Shown one piece after another: positions 27,013 through 36,071 of a stretch of 64,000 bases of DNA. Position 1 is the first letter of the stretch; the number at the start of each line of letters is the position of its first letter. The notes under the pieces are model-generated. The model saw only the letters and a program-made list of their open reading frames with translations, ran no database searches and was not told the DNA's origin. The position numbers were made by a program, and so were the translations under genes. Location: assembly GCA_030706605.1 (NCBI GenBank), contig JAUZOE010000007.1, positions 72,729 through 136,728 on the forward strand. Reading direction: 5' to 3'. The stretch comes from Bacteroidota bacterium. Its GTDB lineage: Bacteria > Bacteroidota > Bacteroidia > Chitinophagales > Chitinophagaceae.

Positions 27013-28278
27013 ATGAAATTTATCTTTTTAGCAATGTTAGGTTTTGTTTTCACCAATGCTTATACTCAGAATTTCGTACCAAATTATGATGAATCAAAAA
27101 TACCAGATTATGTGTTGCCCCAACTTTTAATCAGTAAGGATGGGAGTAAAGTTTCCACAGCAACTCAGTGGAAAAATAAAAGAAGAAATGAATTGCTCGC
27201 TAATTTCCAAACTTATATTTATGGTAAGGTCCCAAATGGAGATGTAGATGTCCAGACTCAATTGATAAAAAAGCTGGATGCCTTTGGAGGGAAAGCTATA
27301 ATGAAAGAGGTAAAAATAACCTTTAGCCGGAATCAGAAGAAAATATCTATGAATCTATTGATTTACCTTCCAAAGTCCGGGACTAAAGTTCCAATTTTTC
27401 TGGCCCTGAATTTCAATGGAAATTACACTATTATCAATGATCCTAATATATCACTCACTACAAGTTGGGTTCCCAATAATGAAAAGTTTAATATTACTGA
27501 TCATCAAGCCACCGAAAGTTCACGGGGTTCAGCTCACAGGCGTTGGCCTGTTGAAGAAATTATTGACCATGGATACGGTTTGGCTACCATTTATTATGGA
27601 GACATAGATCCTGACAAAAATGATTTTTCAGATGGGATTCACCCACTTTTTTATACCCCGGGGCAGGTTCACCCAGCAAAAGACGAATGGGGTTCAATAA
27701 GCGCATGGGCCTGGGGATTAAGCAGGGCAATGGATTATTTAGAAAAAGATGATAATATCGATCCATCTAAAGTCATACTCTTAGGGCATTCAAGGCTTGG
27801 TAAAGCTGCCCTTTGGGCAGGGGCTACAGATGAGCGTTTTGCCATTGTTATTTCTAATGAGTCCGGTTGTGGTGGAGCGGCAATATCAAGAAGAAAAATT
27901 GGCGAAACCGTTGCAAGAATCAATACCTCTTTTCCTCATTGGTTCTGCGATAATTTTAAGCAATTCAACAACAACGAAGACGCATTACCAGTAGATCAAC
28001 ATATGCTAATCGCTTTAATTGCCCCAAGACCTGTATATGTTGCCAGTGCAGAAGGTGATAAATGGTCAGACCCAAAAGGGGAATTCTTTTCTGCTTATTA
28101 TGCTGGCAAAGTTTATCAGTTATTTGGTTTGACAGGGCTTCCAAATGATAAAATGCCCAAGGTGAATAGCCCGATCATGAGAACAGTAGGATATCATATA
28201 CGAACAGGCAAACACGATTTAACTGATTTTGATTGGAATCAATACCTGAAATTTGCCGATTTGCATTTTAAGAAATGA
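27013..28278 (+). CDS. Exported glucuronoyl esterase-like protein (CE15-type)
   Basis: The frame is open from 26947, but the ATG at 27013 begins a signal peptide (MKFIFLAMLGFVFTNAYTQ), giving 421 residues. Alpha/beta hydrolase with the CE15 nucleophile elbow GHSRLGK (S260), the following ISNESGCGG, LPVDQHMLIALIAPRPVYVASA, and the terminal catalytic His in GKHDLTDFDW. CE15 enzymes cleave ester links between glucuronoxylan and lignin alcohols. Divergent from the Gfo/Idh/MocA operon; apparently a single gene. Confidence 0.85.
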   Translation: MKFIFLAMLGFVFTNAYTQNFVPNYDESKIPDYVLPQLLISKDGSKVSTATQWKNKRRNELLANFQTYIYGKVPNGDVDVQTQLIKKLDAFGGKAIMKEVKITFSRNQKKISMNLLIYLPKSGTKVPIFLALNFNGNYTIINDPNISLTTSWVPNNEKFNITDHQATESSRGSAHRRWPVEEIIDHGYGLATIYYGDIDPDKNDFSDGIHPLFYTPGQVHPAKDEWGSISAWAWGLSRAMDYLEKDDNIDPSKVILLGHSRLGKAALWAGATDERFAIVISNESGCGGAAISRRKIGETVARINTSFPHWFCDNFKQFNNNEDALPVDQHMLIALIAPRPVYVASAEGDKWSDPKGEFFSAYYAGKVYQLFGLTGLPNDKMPKVNSPIMRTVGYHIRTGKHDLTDFDWNQYLKFADLHFKK

Positions 28279-28427
28279 CGATTTACCCAATTGCTAATTT
28301 TTATTTTTAGCATAATGATCAATAATCTTATGAATATTCTAAAGGAGAATGGGCAACAAATGAGCTACATAGAATAATAAAATAAGGGAAAGGCAAAGAG
28401 AATATAAAACTTAAGAATATATTAGTA

Positions 28428-29102
28428 TTATTCTTTTAAACTGCTAAATATCAAATCTTCCAGAAAGGCAATAATTTTTGATTCATCCTTACTATTGCCA
28501 AAATCAGTGAGTGAAGGAAGATTATTCATAAAAAAATTCTGAGCGTGTGCTATTTCAATAATACTGCTTGATAATGATTTTGGGTACTTGTAATTGGGGT
28601 TACATTCCAGGATAATATCACCAATTTTTGAACAAAGATCTTTGTAGGGATTAAACAATTGATCTTTATTATCCTCAGATACACGCTTGGTTAAATATGT
28701 CTTGGAGCCTTCTGTAATAATAATCTGGTGAAGAATACTTTCATTAACATAGCTAATGCTAATATCATCTTCTACTGTTGATGCTAATAGTCTGATTACA
28801 CGTTTCAATTTATCAAAAGGATCTTTAATATTATTGACATGAACAACGAGACGATATTGAAGCCAACTCCAATACCAGGCAGTAATATAAATCAGAAGAC
28901 GATGCTTATTTTCAAAGTAGCGGTAAATACCAGCCTCCGTTGTGCCAATATTCTCTGCCAGTTTTTTAAAAGTGAATGATTCAAAACCATTTTTGTGTAT
29001 TAGTTGAATGCTATGCAGTATTATATTTTTGCCTAATTCAGTTTGCTCCGGATCTCTGAGAAATAGTTTCTCGTTCATTTTTATTTGAAGTTGCAGTTCC
29101 AT
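28428..29102 (-). CDS. TetR-family transcriptional regulator
   Basis: 224 residues (or 216 from a second ATG at 29078). N-terminal helix-turn-helix: ILHSIQLIHKNGFESFTFKKLAENIGTTEAGIYRYFENKHRLL is the standard TetR pattern with FKKLAENIG and the recognition helix ending YRYFENK. The C-terminal helical part is a ligand/dimer domain without a recognised ligand. It is transcribed away from the stress cluster beginning at 29508 and is a candidate regulator of it. Confidence 0.88.
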   Translation of the reverse strand: MELQLQIKMNEKLFLRDPEQTELGKNIILHSIQLIHKNGFESFTFKKLAENIGTTEAGIYRYFENKHRLLIYITAWYWSWLQYRLVVHVNNIKDPFDKLKRVIRLLASTVEDDISISYVNESILHQIIITEGSKTYLTKRVSEDNKDQLFNPYKDLCSKIGDIILECNPNYKYPKSLSSSIIEIAHAQNFFMNNLPSLTDFGNSKDESKIIAFLEDLIFSSLKE

Positions 29103-29507
29103 ATTTTTTGTTTAAAATATTTCTTTATATTTTTTATGCATCGATCGCATAATACCTCTGAAATATTTCTGGTAAAATTAGTTAAATATTTTACAATTCA
29201 ATTTGATAGTATTACTATCTTAAAAATTAATTTGTTAGTTTTAGAACAACCAATTAAGTCTTTTTTGAATCATATTCTGATAGCAATTTAGATTGGTTAG
29301 AACCGGATAAACGACAAATGTGTTTTAGGCGTTAAGCAACTTTTAGAAAAGGGCGAAAAAAGCTTAATTTACATATAAATTTGAATTTTAGCCCATCGAT
29401 ATAAAAAGAGAAAAATTACTGATACAAATCATTATTCTTTGTGACCATTGTCATAAGTTTTGAAACAAATTTAATTTTACTTTGAAATACAATCAAATAT
29501 AGTAGTA
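29103..29507. promoter_or_regulatory. Divergent regulatory region of the stress cluster
   Basis: 405 bp between the leftward TetR gene and the rightward universal stress protein gene. AT-rich, with no supported ORF. Near the right end, TTTG (within ctttgtgacc) followed by TAAGTTTTG is a loose match to the Bacteroidota -33/-7 pattern. No clear TetR-type palindrome was found by eye. Confidence 0.35.
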
Positions 29508-30374
29508 ATGCTATCATTAAAAAACATTAAAAAGATACTCATTCCAACAGATTTCTCTGATACTGCCATGAAAGCTGCTCAATATGCCGCAGAAATGGCA
29601 AAGAAAAGCGGGGGTGGTATTTTTTTACTACATGTTATTGAACCTGATATTGACAGTATCAGGCAGCCTTACCCCTTACATGATAGATTGCAGGAAGAAA
29701 TTGCCAATAACAGATTGGGGGAACTGAATATATTGCAGAAATCCATTAATCAAATGTATCCGGATATTAAAACAGAAATAGAATTAGCGAAAGGGACTAT
29801 CACAAACTCTGTTCTTGATTTCGCAGAGAGCAATAAGATGGATTTGATAGTGATGGGTACTAAAGGAGCTACCGGACTGAAGGAAATATTTATGGGAAGT
29901 GTGACTGCTGGAACTATTAGAAGAACGAAAGTACCCGTACTGGCCATACCTGAAGAATATGTTTTTGATTTGCCGGATGCTATTTTATTTGCCACCAACC
30001 ATTTTGAAAAAAACACAAACCTGCTGAATAAGATTGTTGAAGTAGCAACCCTTTTTTCAGCCGATGTCCATGTAGCAGTTTTTGTAGATACTGATACAGT
30101 TGAAGTTTCTGATTATGTACATAACACCCAGCAATTAAACCATTATTTGGATTTTTTAAAGAAAACTTACCCATCTATTGTCTTTAAAGCAGAACTACTG
30201 GAAGGAAGCGAATTTGAAGAAACCGTAGAAAAATATGATGTAAAAAACGAAGTGGACATGATTGCCATGATAACCTATCCAAAGAGATTTTTGGATAGGC
30301 TGATGAAAAAAAGTGTTACAAAGAAAATGGCTTTTCATTCGAAGATTCCAGTGCTGGTAATTCCAGCAAAGTAA
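29508..30374 (+). CDS. Universal stress protein, tandem UspA domains
   Basis: 288 residues, two UspA-like halves. The first half has the strand/turn start IKKILIPTDFSDTAMKAAQYA and the ATP-binding motif G-x2-G-x9-G-S (MGTKGATGLKEIFMGSVT); the second half (from ~145) is degenerate and lacks the full motif. Cytoplasmic. It is the first gene of the stress cluster. The family is induced in Bacteroidota by oxygen limitation, starvation or membrane stress, but the inducer here is unknown. Confidence 0.92.
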   Translation: MLSLKNIKKILIPTDFSDTAMKAAQYAAEMAKKSGGGIFLLHVIEPDIDSIRQPYPLHDRLQEEIANNRLGELNILQKSINQMYPDIKTEIELAKGTITNSVLDFAESNKMDLIVMGTKGATGLKEIFMGSVTAGTIRRTKVPVLAIPEEYVFDLPDAILFATNHFEKNTNLLNKIVEVATLFSADVHVAVFVDTDTVEVSDYVHNTQQLNHYLDFLKKTYPSIVFKAELLEGSEFEETVEKYDVKNEVDMIAMITYPKRFLDRLMKKSVTKKMAFHSKIPVLVIPAK

Positions 30375-30538
30375 TTGTTGGATGTTGATTAGCCGGTTGA
30401 ATTCATTCAATTCTATTTTTTCTTACCCCCGCAACCCTTTGTTAACAGTTTATTGGCAGAGTAATATTAAAAAGCTTTTATAATAAATAAAATATGACAA
30501 GGTTGAATAATAAATTGTACAACTTAATGAATTGAACC

Positions 30539-31381
30539 ATGAAAAAATTTTTAGCCGTTTTTGATGGATACAAAATGAGCAAGAGCTCTTTGGACTATGC
30601 CATACAATTAACAAAAACCGCCAATGCTCATCTCATAGGAGTTTTCTTAGATGAGTTCATTTACAGAACCTATAGTGTAACTAAAGTGATAAAAACTTAT
30701 AAAGACTATGAGGCAGTAATAAAGAAACTCGATGAAAAAGACAAAATACAAAGAGATAAAGCAGTGCTCCAATTTCAAAAAGCTTGTAATAAAGAAAAAA
30801 TTTTATTTTCTATTCATAGGGATAAAAGCATTGCCTTGCAGGAACTGAAGCATGAAAGCATGTTTGCCGACATTATTATCATTAACAAAAACGAAACGTT
30901 TACAAGATATAAAGAGGGACTGCCTACACGCTTTATGAAGGATTTACTTGGTGATGTACAATGCCCTGTGCTGGTGGTACCCAATATTTCCAAATCAATT
31001 GATAAAATTGTATTGCTGTATGATGGCGGACCTTCTTCCCTGTTTGCGATAAAAATGTTCAGTTATTTGTTTGGCAACTTCCAGGATTTACCAGTCGAAG
31101 TACTTACGGTAAAAGACTACTATATGGCAACGTCACGGGTGCCAGATAATAAATTGATGAGAGAGTTTATTAAAAGGCATTTTCCACAAGCAACTTACAC
31201 CGTTACTAAAGGAATTCCGGAAGATAAAATTATTGGCCATTTACGTAATCATAATGAAAACGAACTAGTGGTATTGGGTGCTTACAGGCGCAGTGAACTA
31301 AGCCGTTGGTTTAAAACCAGTATGGCTGATACATTGATGAAAGAACTAAATACACCATTATTTATAACACACAACAAATAA
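30539..31381 (+). CDS. Universal stress protein
   Basis: 280 residues with two UspA-like halves: KKFLAVFDGYKMSKSSLDYAIQL at the start, and near the C-terminus VVLGAYRRSELSRWFKTSMADTLMKELNTPLFITH, the usual G-x-S loop and terminal strand. The G-x2-G motif is weaker than in the preceding gene, so nucleotide binding is uncertain. It lies 160 bp after the first Usp gene and ~30 bp before the release-factor-like gene. Confidence 0.88.
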   Translation: MKKFLAVFDGYKMSKSSLDYAIQLTKTANAHLIGVFLDEFIYRTYSVTKVIKTYKDYEAVIKKLDEKDKIQRDKAVLQFQKACNKEKILFSIHRDKSIALQELKHESMFADIIIINKNETFTRYKEGLPTRFMKDLLGDVQCPVLVVPNISKSIDKIVLLYDGGPSSLFAIKMFSYLFGNFQDLPVEVLTVKDYYMATSRVPDNKLMREFIKRHFPQATYTVTKGIPEDKIIGHLRNHNENELVVLGAYRRSELSRWFKTSMADTLMKELNTPLFITHNK

Positions 31382-31410
31382 TTCATTCATACTATTTAAA
31401 ACTTACAGTC

Positions 31411-32571
31411 ATGCTTGCAACACTATCAACACATAAATTGCTCCCTGCCATTTATGAGGAAAATATCAGCCTGCGGCAAAAAAAGCAACTGGCATATAAA
31501 CCAATGCAGGCATTGCATGAAGGAAATATTGTAGTACAGGAAATAACTAAACCCCGTCCGTATTTTTCCTCATTGGCTTTGGCAATGCCTTTTCAACCTT
31601 CAATGTGGAATGAAAAATCTATCCATTCAGTTTTTAATAATGTCATTGAAATTGTAAAAACAAAACTGAATGGACGTTATAGTGAAGGATGCAGTATTGC
31701 AATAGTTACCCGGCTGGAGAAACTGTTTGCACAATTAAATTTTAATACACACCGAAAGAGCCTTGCTATAATACTTTCCCCTGATGATGAAAAACTATTT
31801 TATTTCAACTTCCCGGTAAAATCGGTTGTTTTTTCCAGCAGGTTTGTTTCGCCGCTTGATTTGGCAGTTAACATAGATAAGAAAGCTGATTTTTATTTAT
31901 TGGTCTTGGAAAATGATATGGTAAGGATATATGAATACAATAATAATTTAAAAAAAATATTTGAACAATCAAGTACCGCAAATGAAGAATTAATTTTCAA
32001 AAATGTATCTTTTGCAATCGGTTTATTAAATGGCAAAGATGAAAAACCTTTTATCGTTACCGGTAGTCCGAACATGGTTGAGAAGTTTTGTAACAGTGCA
32101 TTTTATACTAAGCAATTGTTTACTCTTTTGTATGAAACGGGACCATTTACCAATGATATTATTAATTCGCTAGTAACGGAAATATCCAATCACTGGGATT
32201 ACTGGCATTTGAAATTTATAGCAGGCCAGGTAGTGTATGCACAAAAAAATAATACTCTTATCTCTAACGTTGAATCAGTTTTGCAGGCTTTACGCAAAAA
32301 CGAAGATGGATTATTGCTAGTGGATAGGCATTTAAAACATCAACTGCAGAGTTCATTAAAAACAAATAGTATTATTTTTCAGTTAGCAAATGATTTGATA
32401 CATCAAATTGAAAAGTTTCTGACAAGAGGCAACCGTATAGAAATTACAGAAACCAGGTTACTCAAAGATAAAGGCGGGATTGCGTTGCTGCGGAATACAA
32501 CAAATGGAGTTTCTGGTTTGCCTTTATATAAAAGTAGAAGAGAAATACAGCATGGAGGAGAATTATTTTAA
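31411..32571 (+). CDS. Bacterial archaeo-eukaryotic release factor-like protein (baeRF type)
   Basis: 386 residues, cytoplasmic. SLAIILSPDDEKLFYFNFPV, DFYLLVLENDMVRIYEYNN, PFIVTGSPNMVEKFCNS and the C-terminal IEITETRLLKDKGGIALLRN follow the layout of baeRF proteins: eRF1/pelota domain-2-like core, then an L7Ae-like C-terminal domain. Such proteins are predicted to act on stalled ribosomes or as stress-linked nucleases, but have little experimental support. It is embedded in an apparent operon with Usp and site-2 protease genes, 28 bp after the second Usp. Family call moderate. Confidence 0.65.
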   Translation: MLATLSTHKLLPAIYEENISLRQKKQLAYKPMQALHEGNIVVQEITKPRPYFSSLALAMPFQPSMWNEKSIHSVFNNVIEIVKTKLNGRYSEGCSIAIVTRLEKLFAQLNFNTHRKSLAIILSPDDEKLFYFNFPVKSVVFSSRFVSPLDLAVNIDKKADFYLLVLENDMVRIYEYNNNLKKIFEQSSTANEELIFKNVSFAIGLLNGKDEKPFIVTGSPNMVEKFCNSAFYTKQLFTLLYETGPFTNDIINSLVTEISNHWDYWHLKFIAGQVVYAQKNNTLISNVESVLQALRKNEDGLLLVDRHLKHQLQSSLKTNSIIFQLANDLIHQIEKFLTRGNRIEITETRLLKDKGGIALLRNTTNGVSGLPLYKSRREIQHGGELF

Positions 32572-32609
32572 GATAGACTAAAGTAATGATTTAAAAGAAC
32601 TTGTTATAA

Positions 32610-33731
32610 ATGAAAAGAACTATAAACCTCTTCACAATTAAAGGAATTGTTATTAAAATGCACTGGACATTTTTAATTCTTCCAATTTGGATTATTGCAG
32701 CCAACGCAGTAAAGGGGTTTACCTGGGCTAATATTATCTGGTCTCTTATTTTTATCTTGCTGGTATTTCTGAGTGTTGTTATACATGAACTGGCGCATTA
32801 TTGGGCAACCAAAAGATTTAAAATCCAGACCAAAGAAATAATCTTGATGCCTACCGGCGGCATTTCATCCTATGAAAACTTCCCTAAAAGCTCAAAAGAA
32901 GAATTACTCACAACCCTGGCCGGAACTTTGGCAAATCTGGCTATTGCTGGCTTACTCCTGCCTTTCATACAAGACCACGAACCAATTTGGGCAATAACAA
33001 GTCATTTTGATATTGTTCACGGAAATGATTTACTGTATAAACTTCATATCGTAAATCTGGGACTATTCGCCATCAATCTTTTACCAGCCTTTCCGCTTGA
33101 TGGTGGACACATACTCAGAGTATTGCTTGGCTTAAAAATGAATTATTTTAAGGCAACCCGTATTGTTGTTGTTGTTGGCAAAATCCTTGCTGCATTTTTT
33201 TTAGTGACAGGTATTTTTTATTTAAATCTGTTGTTGCTGGTTATTAGCCTTCTGATTTTTGGTGCCGTGGAATCAGAAGAGTATGTACTTCATCTGCGTT
33301 CTTTGGTAAAAGGATTAACATTTGGTGAAGTAGTAGTAAATGATTATCAAAAACTTCAGGCACAGAGCACTGTGCAGGAAGTAATGGGTACATTAATGAC
33401 AAATCATGTTAAACATTTTTTTGTGATGGAAAATGGAATACCTATAGGGACTGTACACCGGATGAGTATTATTAATGAGGCTGCTGAAAAAAATTATACC
33501 TGTCCGGTTAAAAACCTGATGAAAGAAAACCTGATTTATTTTAATTCAAATGACAAGGTCGAAACAGGTTTTAAAACACTGGTCGCTTATCCTTACAGCA
33601 ATTACCCCGTCATGCAGGACAACCTGTTTACTGGAGTAATAAGCCTGATGTGCATTTTGGAACACCTCATGCTTCATCAACTTACTCCGAAAGAACATCA
33701 ACGGTTAAAAGCGTTGATTAAAAAAATTTAA
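32610..33731 (+). CDS. Site-2 protease (M50 family) with CBS domains
   Basis: 373 residues, ~5-6 membrane segments in the first ~225. Zinc-site motif HELAH (H59, E60, H63) and the third ligand D164 in NLLPAFPLDGGH define an intramembrane M50 metalloprotease. Residues ~235-370 form two CBS domains (VQEVMGTLMTNHVKHFFVMENG..., VKNLMKEN...), which usually sense adenine nucleotides. Such enzymes cleave membrane-bound regulators such as anti-sigma factors; no substrate gene is visible nearby. Within the stress cluster. Confidence 0.93.
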   Translation: MKRTINLFTIKGIVIKMHWTFLILPIWIIAANAVKGFTWANIIWSLIFILLVFLSVVIHELAHYWATKRFKIQTKEIILMPTGGISSYENFPKSSKEELLTTLAGTLANLAIAGLLLPFIQDHEPIWAITSHFDIVHGNDLLYKLHIVNLGLFAINLLPAFPLDGGHILRVLLGLKMNYFKATRIVVVVGKILAAFFLVTGIFYLNLLLLVISLLIFGAVESEEYVLHLRSLVKGLTFGEVVVNDYQKLQAQSTVQEVMGTLMTNHVKHFFVMENGIPIGTVHRMSIINEAAEKNYTCPVKNLMKENLIYFNSNDKVETGFKTLVAYPYSNYPVMQDNLFTGVISLMCILEHLMLHQLTPKEHQRLKALIKKI

Positions 33732-33767
33732 AATCATAAAAAACTCTATTAAATAAAATCTAATTAC

Positions 33768-34181
33768 ATGAAAAAGCAAACAGGAATCTGGATTGATACA
33801 AAAAAAGCAGTGATTGTTTTTCTTGATAAAAGCGATCATATGCTTAAAACTATTGAGTCAAATATAGAAAGCAGAGAAAGAATACCCGGTGAAACAAAAT
33901 TGCTTACCCGGTTTGGAAATCAATTTTTAAATTTTGAAAAGAAAAAAGAAAACCACCGGGCAAATGAAATAAGAGAATATCTTAAAAAGGTCACAAATGA
34001 ATTAAATGACACTGATGAACTTGTTTTGATCGGCCCGGCAAGCATGAAAAAAGAACTGGAAAAGATAATCCTGAAAGACACCACGAAGTCATTAGTAATT
34101 AAAGGGGTTGAACCGGCAGAAAGCATGACCGAAAATCAAATTGTTGCATGGGTTAAAACCTATTATCAAAATAAAAATTGA
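33768..34181 (+). CDS. Small eRF1/pelota-domain-like protein
   Basis: 137 residues: TGIWIDTKKAVIVFLD, NHRANEIREYLKKVTNEL and DELVLIGPASMKKELEKIIL match the central domain of eRF1/pelota-like and baeRF proteins, where the nucleotide-fold strand VLIGPA is followed by a K-x-ELEK helix. It is a single domain, about one third of the length of full baeRFs, and the second release-factor-like gene in this cluster. Cytoplasmic; function unknown. Confidence 0.6.
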   Translation: MKKQTGIWIDTKKAVIVFLDKSDHMLKTIESNIESRERIPGETKLLTRFGNQFLNFEKKKENHRANEIREYLKKVTNELNDTDELVLIGPASMKKELEKIILKDTTKSLVIKGVEPAESMTENQIVAWVKTYYQNKN

Positions 34182-34198
34182 TCAAATAAATACATTTT

Positions 34199-34585
34199 AT
34201 GTTTTACGAAGAATTATATCCTGAGCTGGGAAAGCTATTTTTCTATATAGCAGCTATTGATGGAAAAGTTCAGCCTTCAGAAAAAAAAGCGCTGCAAAAT
34301 CTTATTCAAAACAACTGGAAACCTCTGGAAAATTCTACTGATAAGTATGGAACTGACCAGGCTAACCTGATTGATTTTGCATTTGAATATGAAGAAGCTG
34401 AAGGATCATCTGAAAATATCTTACAATCATTTGAAATATTTTACCAGGAAAACAAAAAAAAATTCAGCTCTGCTATTATCGACAATATTTTGTTAACCGG
34501 CAAAGCCATAGCATCTGCTTACCGGGGTGAAAATAAGGATGAACATCGGGTATTGAAAAGATTAATTCAACTGTTTGAAAATTAA
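34199..34585 (+). CDS. TerB-like protein
   Basis: 128 residues. LGKLFFYIAAIDGKVQPSEKKALQNLI matches the TerB / DjlA-N helical domain, with the conserved AA-x-DG-x-V pattern and acidic residues that bind metal in the family. Found with stress and tellurite-resistance systems. It starts 17 bp after the preceding gene, so it is probably co-transcribed. Confidence 0.72.
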   Translation: MFYEELYPELGKLFFYIAAIDGKVQPSEKKALQNLIQNNWKPLENSTDKYGTDQANLIDFAFEYEEAEGSSENILQSFEIFYQENKKKFSSAIIDNILLTGKAIASAYRGENKDEHRVLKRLIQLFEN

Positions 34586-34671
34586 TTTAGCATAAAAAAT
34601 CTGTAGTATTTTATTGATAATAAGCCATAATTGGTTTTTCTCTGGATACAGATTGTGAAAACGATACCAAA

Positions 34672-34944
34672 GTGATATACACCAATCACAAAGCAGTGAC
34701 TGTTAACCCGGCAGCTACTGAAATAGACCTTTTGGGAAGGTTGGTGCTGATACTATTGGCACTTATCAATAACTCCGGAGTAAGAAGACAAATGGATTTT
34801 ATGGCTGTTGCTGCATTAACAAAAAGGGACAATTCTAAAACCATGCCTATTTTAAAAAATAGCATAGGAGTGGTTACAACAAAGACGCAGGTACATCATG
34901 GAGTTAAAGAATTTGAAGTGTCTGATTTATTTATAGAAATCTGA
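34672..34944 (+). CDS. Small hypothetical protein (GTG start)
   Basis: An open frame of 90 codons that starts at GTG; the frame extends ~16 codons upstream without an ATG. The product has a short hydrophobic stretch (LLGRLVLILLALINNSG) and an otherwise polar sequence. I recognise no family and the start is weak, so this could be a decayed gene. Kept because it fills a gap in a co-directional cluster and its composition is protein-like. Confidence 0.35.
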   Translation: MIYTNHKAVTVNPAATEIDLLGRLVLILLALINNSGVRRQMDFMAVAALTKRDNSKTMPILKNSIGVVTTKTQVHHGVKEFEVSDLFIEI

Positions 34945-35051
34945 GGTAACGGACATAGCTTTAATGAACATAGCCCAACCAATGCATAGGAAATAACTGA
35001 GAATGGGAATTATTAGAAAGTTTGAAAAATTAAAAGGGTTTAAATAAATAA

Positions 35052-36062
35052 ATGAATAATTTATACCTGAACATCATCGGATTTGTTGCCTGTGCCGCCG
35101 TTATAATTCATAGTGGCACCAAACTTTCCTATTACGGCGATAAGATTTCCAACCTCACCGGAATGGGCAAGGCCTGGGTAGGACTTATATTGATGGCATC
35201 GATAACTTCCTTACCTGAGTTAATAACAGGGATTAGTTCTGTAGCCATAGTTAAAGCACCCAACCTGGCAGCCGGTGATATATTTGGTAGTTGTGTATTT
35301 AACCTCCTTATACTTTCTGTATTGGATGCCCGCATAAAACAACCCCTTTTTTCAACGGTTAAATCAAGCCATATTGTAGCAGCAATTTTTGGAATTATCT
35401 TATTAACGGTGGCAGGTATGGCTATTTATCTATCACATGAAATCCCGTCAGTCTTATGGATAAGCAGTTTTAGTTTCCTGCTTTTTGGAGTTTATCTCGT
35501 AGCAGTATGGGGGATTTTCAAATATGAACAAACTTCTATTATTGCATCATCACCTGTAATAATTATACCATCACCTATACAATCTGTCAACCTTAAAAAG
35601 GTAATTGGAAGATACGCTCTCCATGCATTAATAGTAATTGGAGTAGCTTTATTTCTTCCTTATTTTGGTGGGCATATTGCATCACAGACAAGGCTGGGCA
35701 ATTCCTTTTTTGGAACATTGTTTTTAGCTGCTGTTACCTCTTTGCCGGAGTTGGTAGTTTGTTTAGCTGCGTTAAGAATAGGTGCATTGGATATGGCCGT
35801 TGGAAATCTATTAGGCAGCAATGTATTCAATATATTTATCCTTGGTATAGATGATGTTTTTTACAAAGAAGGTTCTTTATTTGAAGCCATATCACCTGCT
35901 CATTTGTTATCCGTATTCATTACCATCATTATGACGGCAGTTGTTGGATTGGGTCTTCTTTTTAAACCGAAGAAAAAACAAATATGGTTTTTAAGTTTCG
36001 ATACTTTTATTATTCTTGTTTTATATCTGGCACTTATCATATACTTATTTGTAAAAAAATAA
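35052..36062 (+). CDS. Ca2+/cation antiporter (CaCA family)
   Basis: 336 residues with ~10 membrane segments. The two alpha-repeats of the family are clear: GLILMASITSLPELITGISS...GDIFGSCVFNLLI (residues ~40-95) and GTLFLAAVTSLPELVVCLAA...GNLLGSNVFNIFI (~220-270), with the transport Glu in each SLPEL. The family exchanges Na+ or H+ for Ca2+. Ten bases ahead of a Ca2+-type P-ATPase gene, so joint control of cytosolic calcium is likely. Confidence 0.92.
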   Translation: MNNLYLNIIGFVACAAVIIHSGTKLSYYGDKISNLTGMGKAWVGLILMASITSLPELITGISSVAIVKAPNLAAGDIFGSCVFNLLILSVLDARIKQPLFSTVKSSHIVAAIFGIILLTVAGMAIYLSHEIPSVLWISSFSFLLFGVYLVAVWGIFKYEQTSIIASSPVIIIPSPIQSVNLKKVIGRYALHALIVIGVALFLPYFGGHIASQTRLGNSFFGTLFLAAVTSLPELVVCLAALRIGALDMAVGNLLGSNVFNIFILGIDDVFYKEGSLFEAISPAHLLSVFITIIMTAVVGLGLLFKPKKKQIWFLSFDTFIILVLYLALIIYLFVKK

Positions 36063-36071
36063 AGACCCCAT

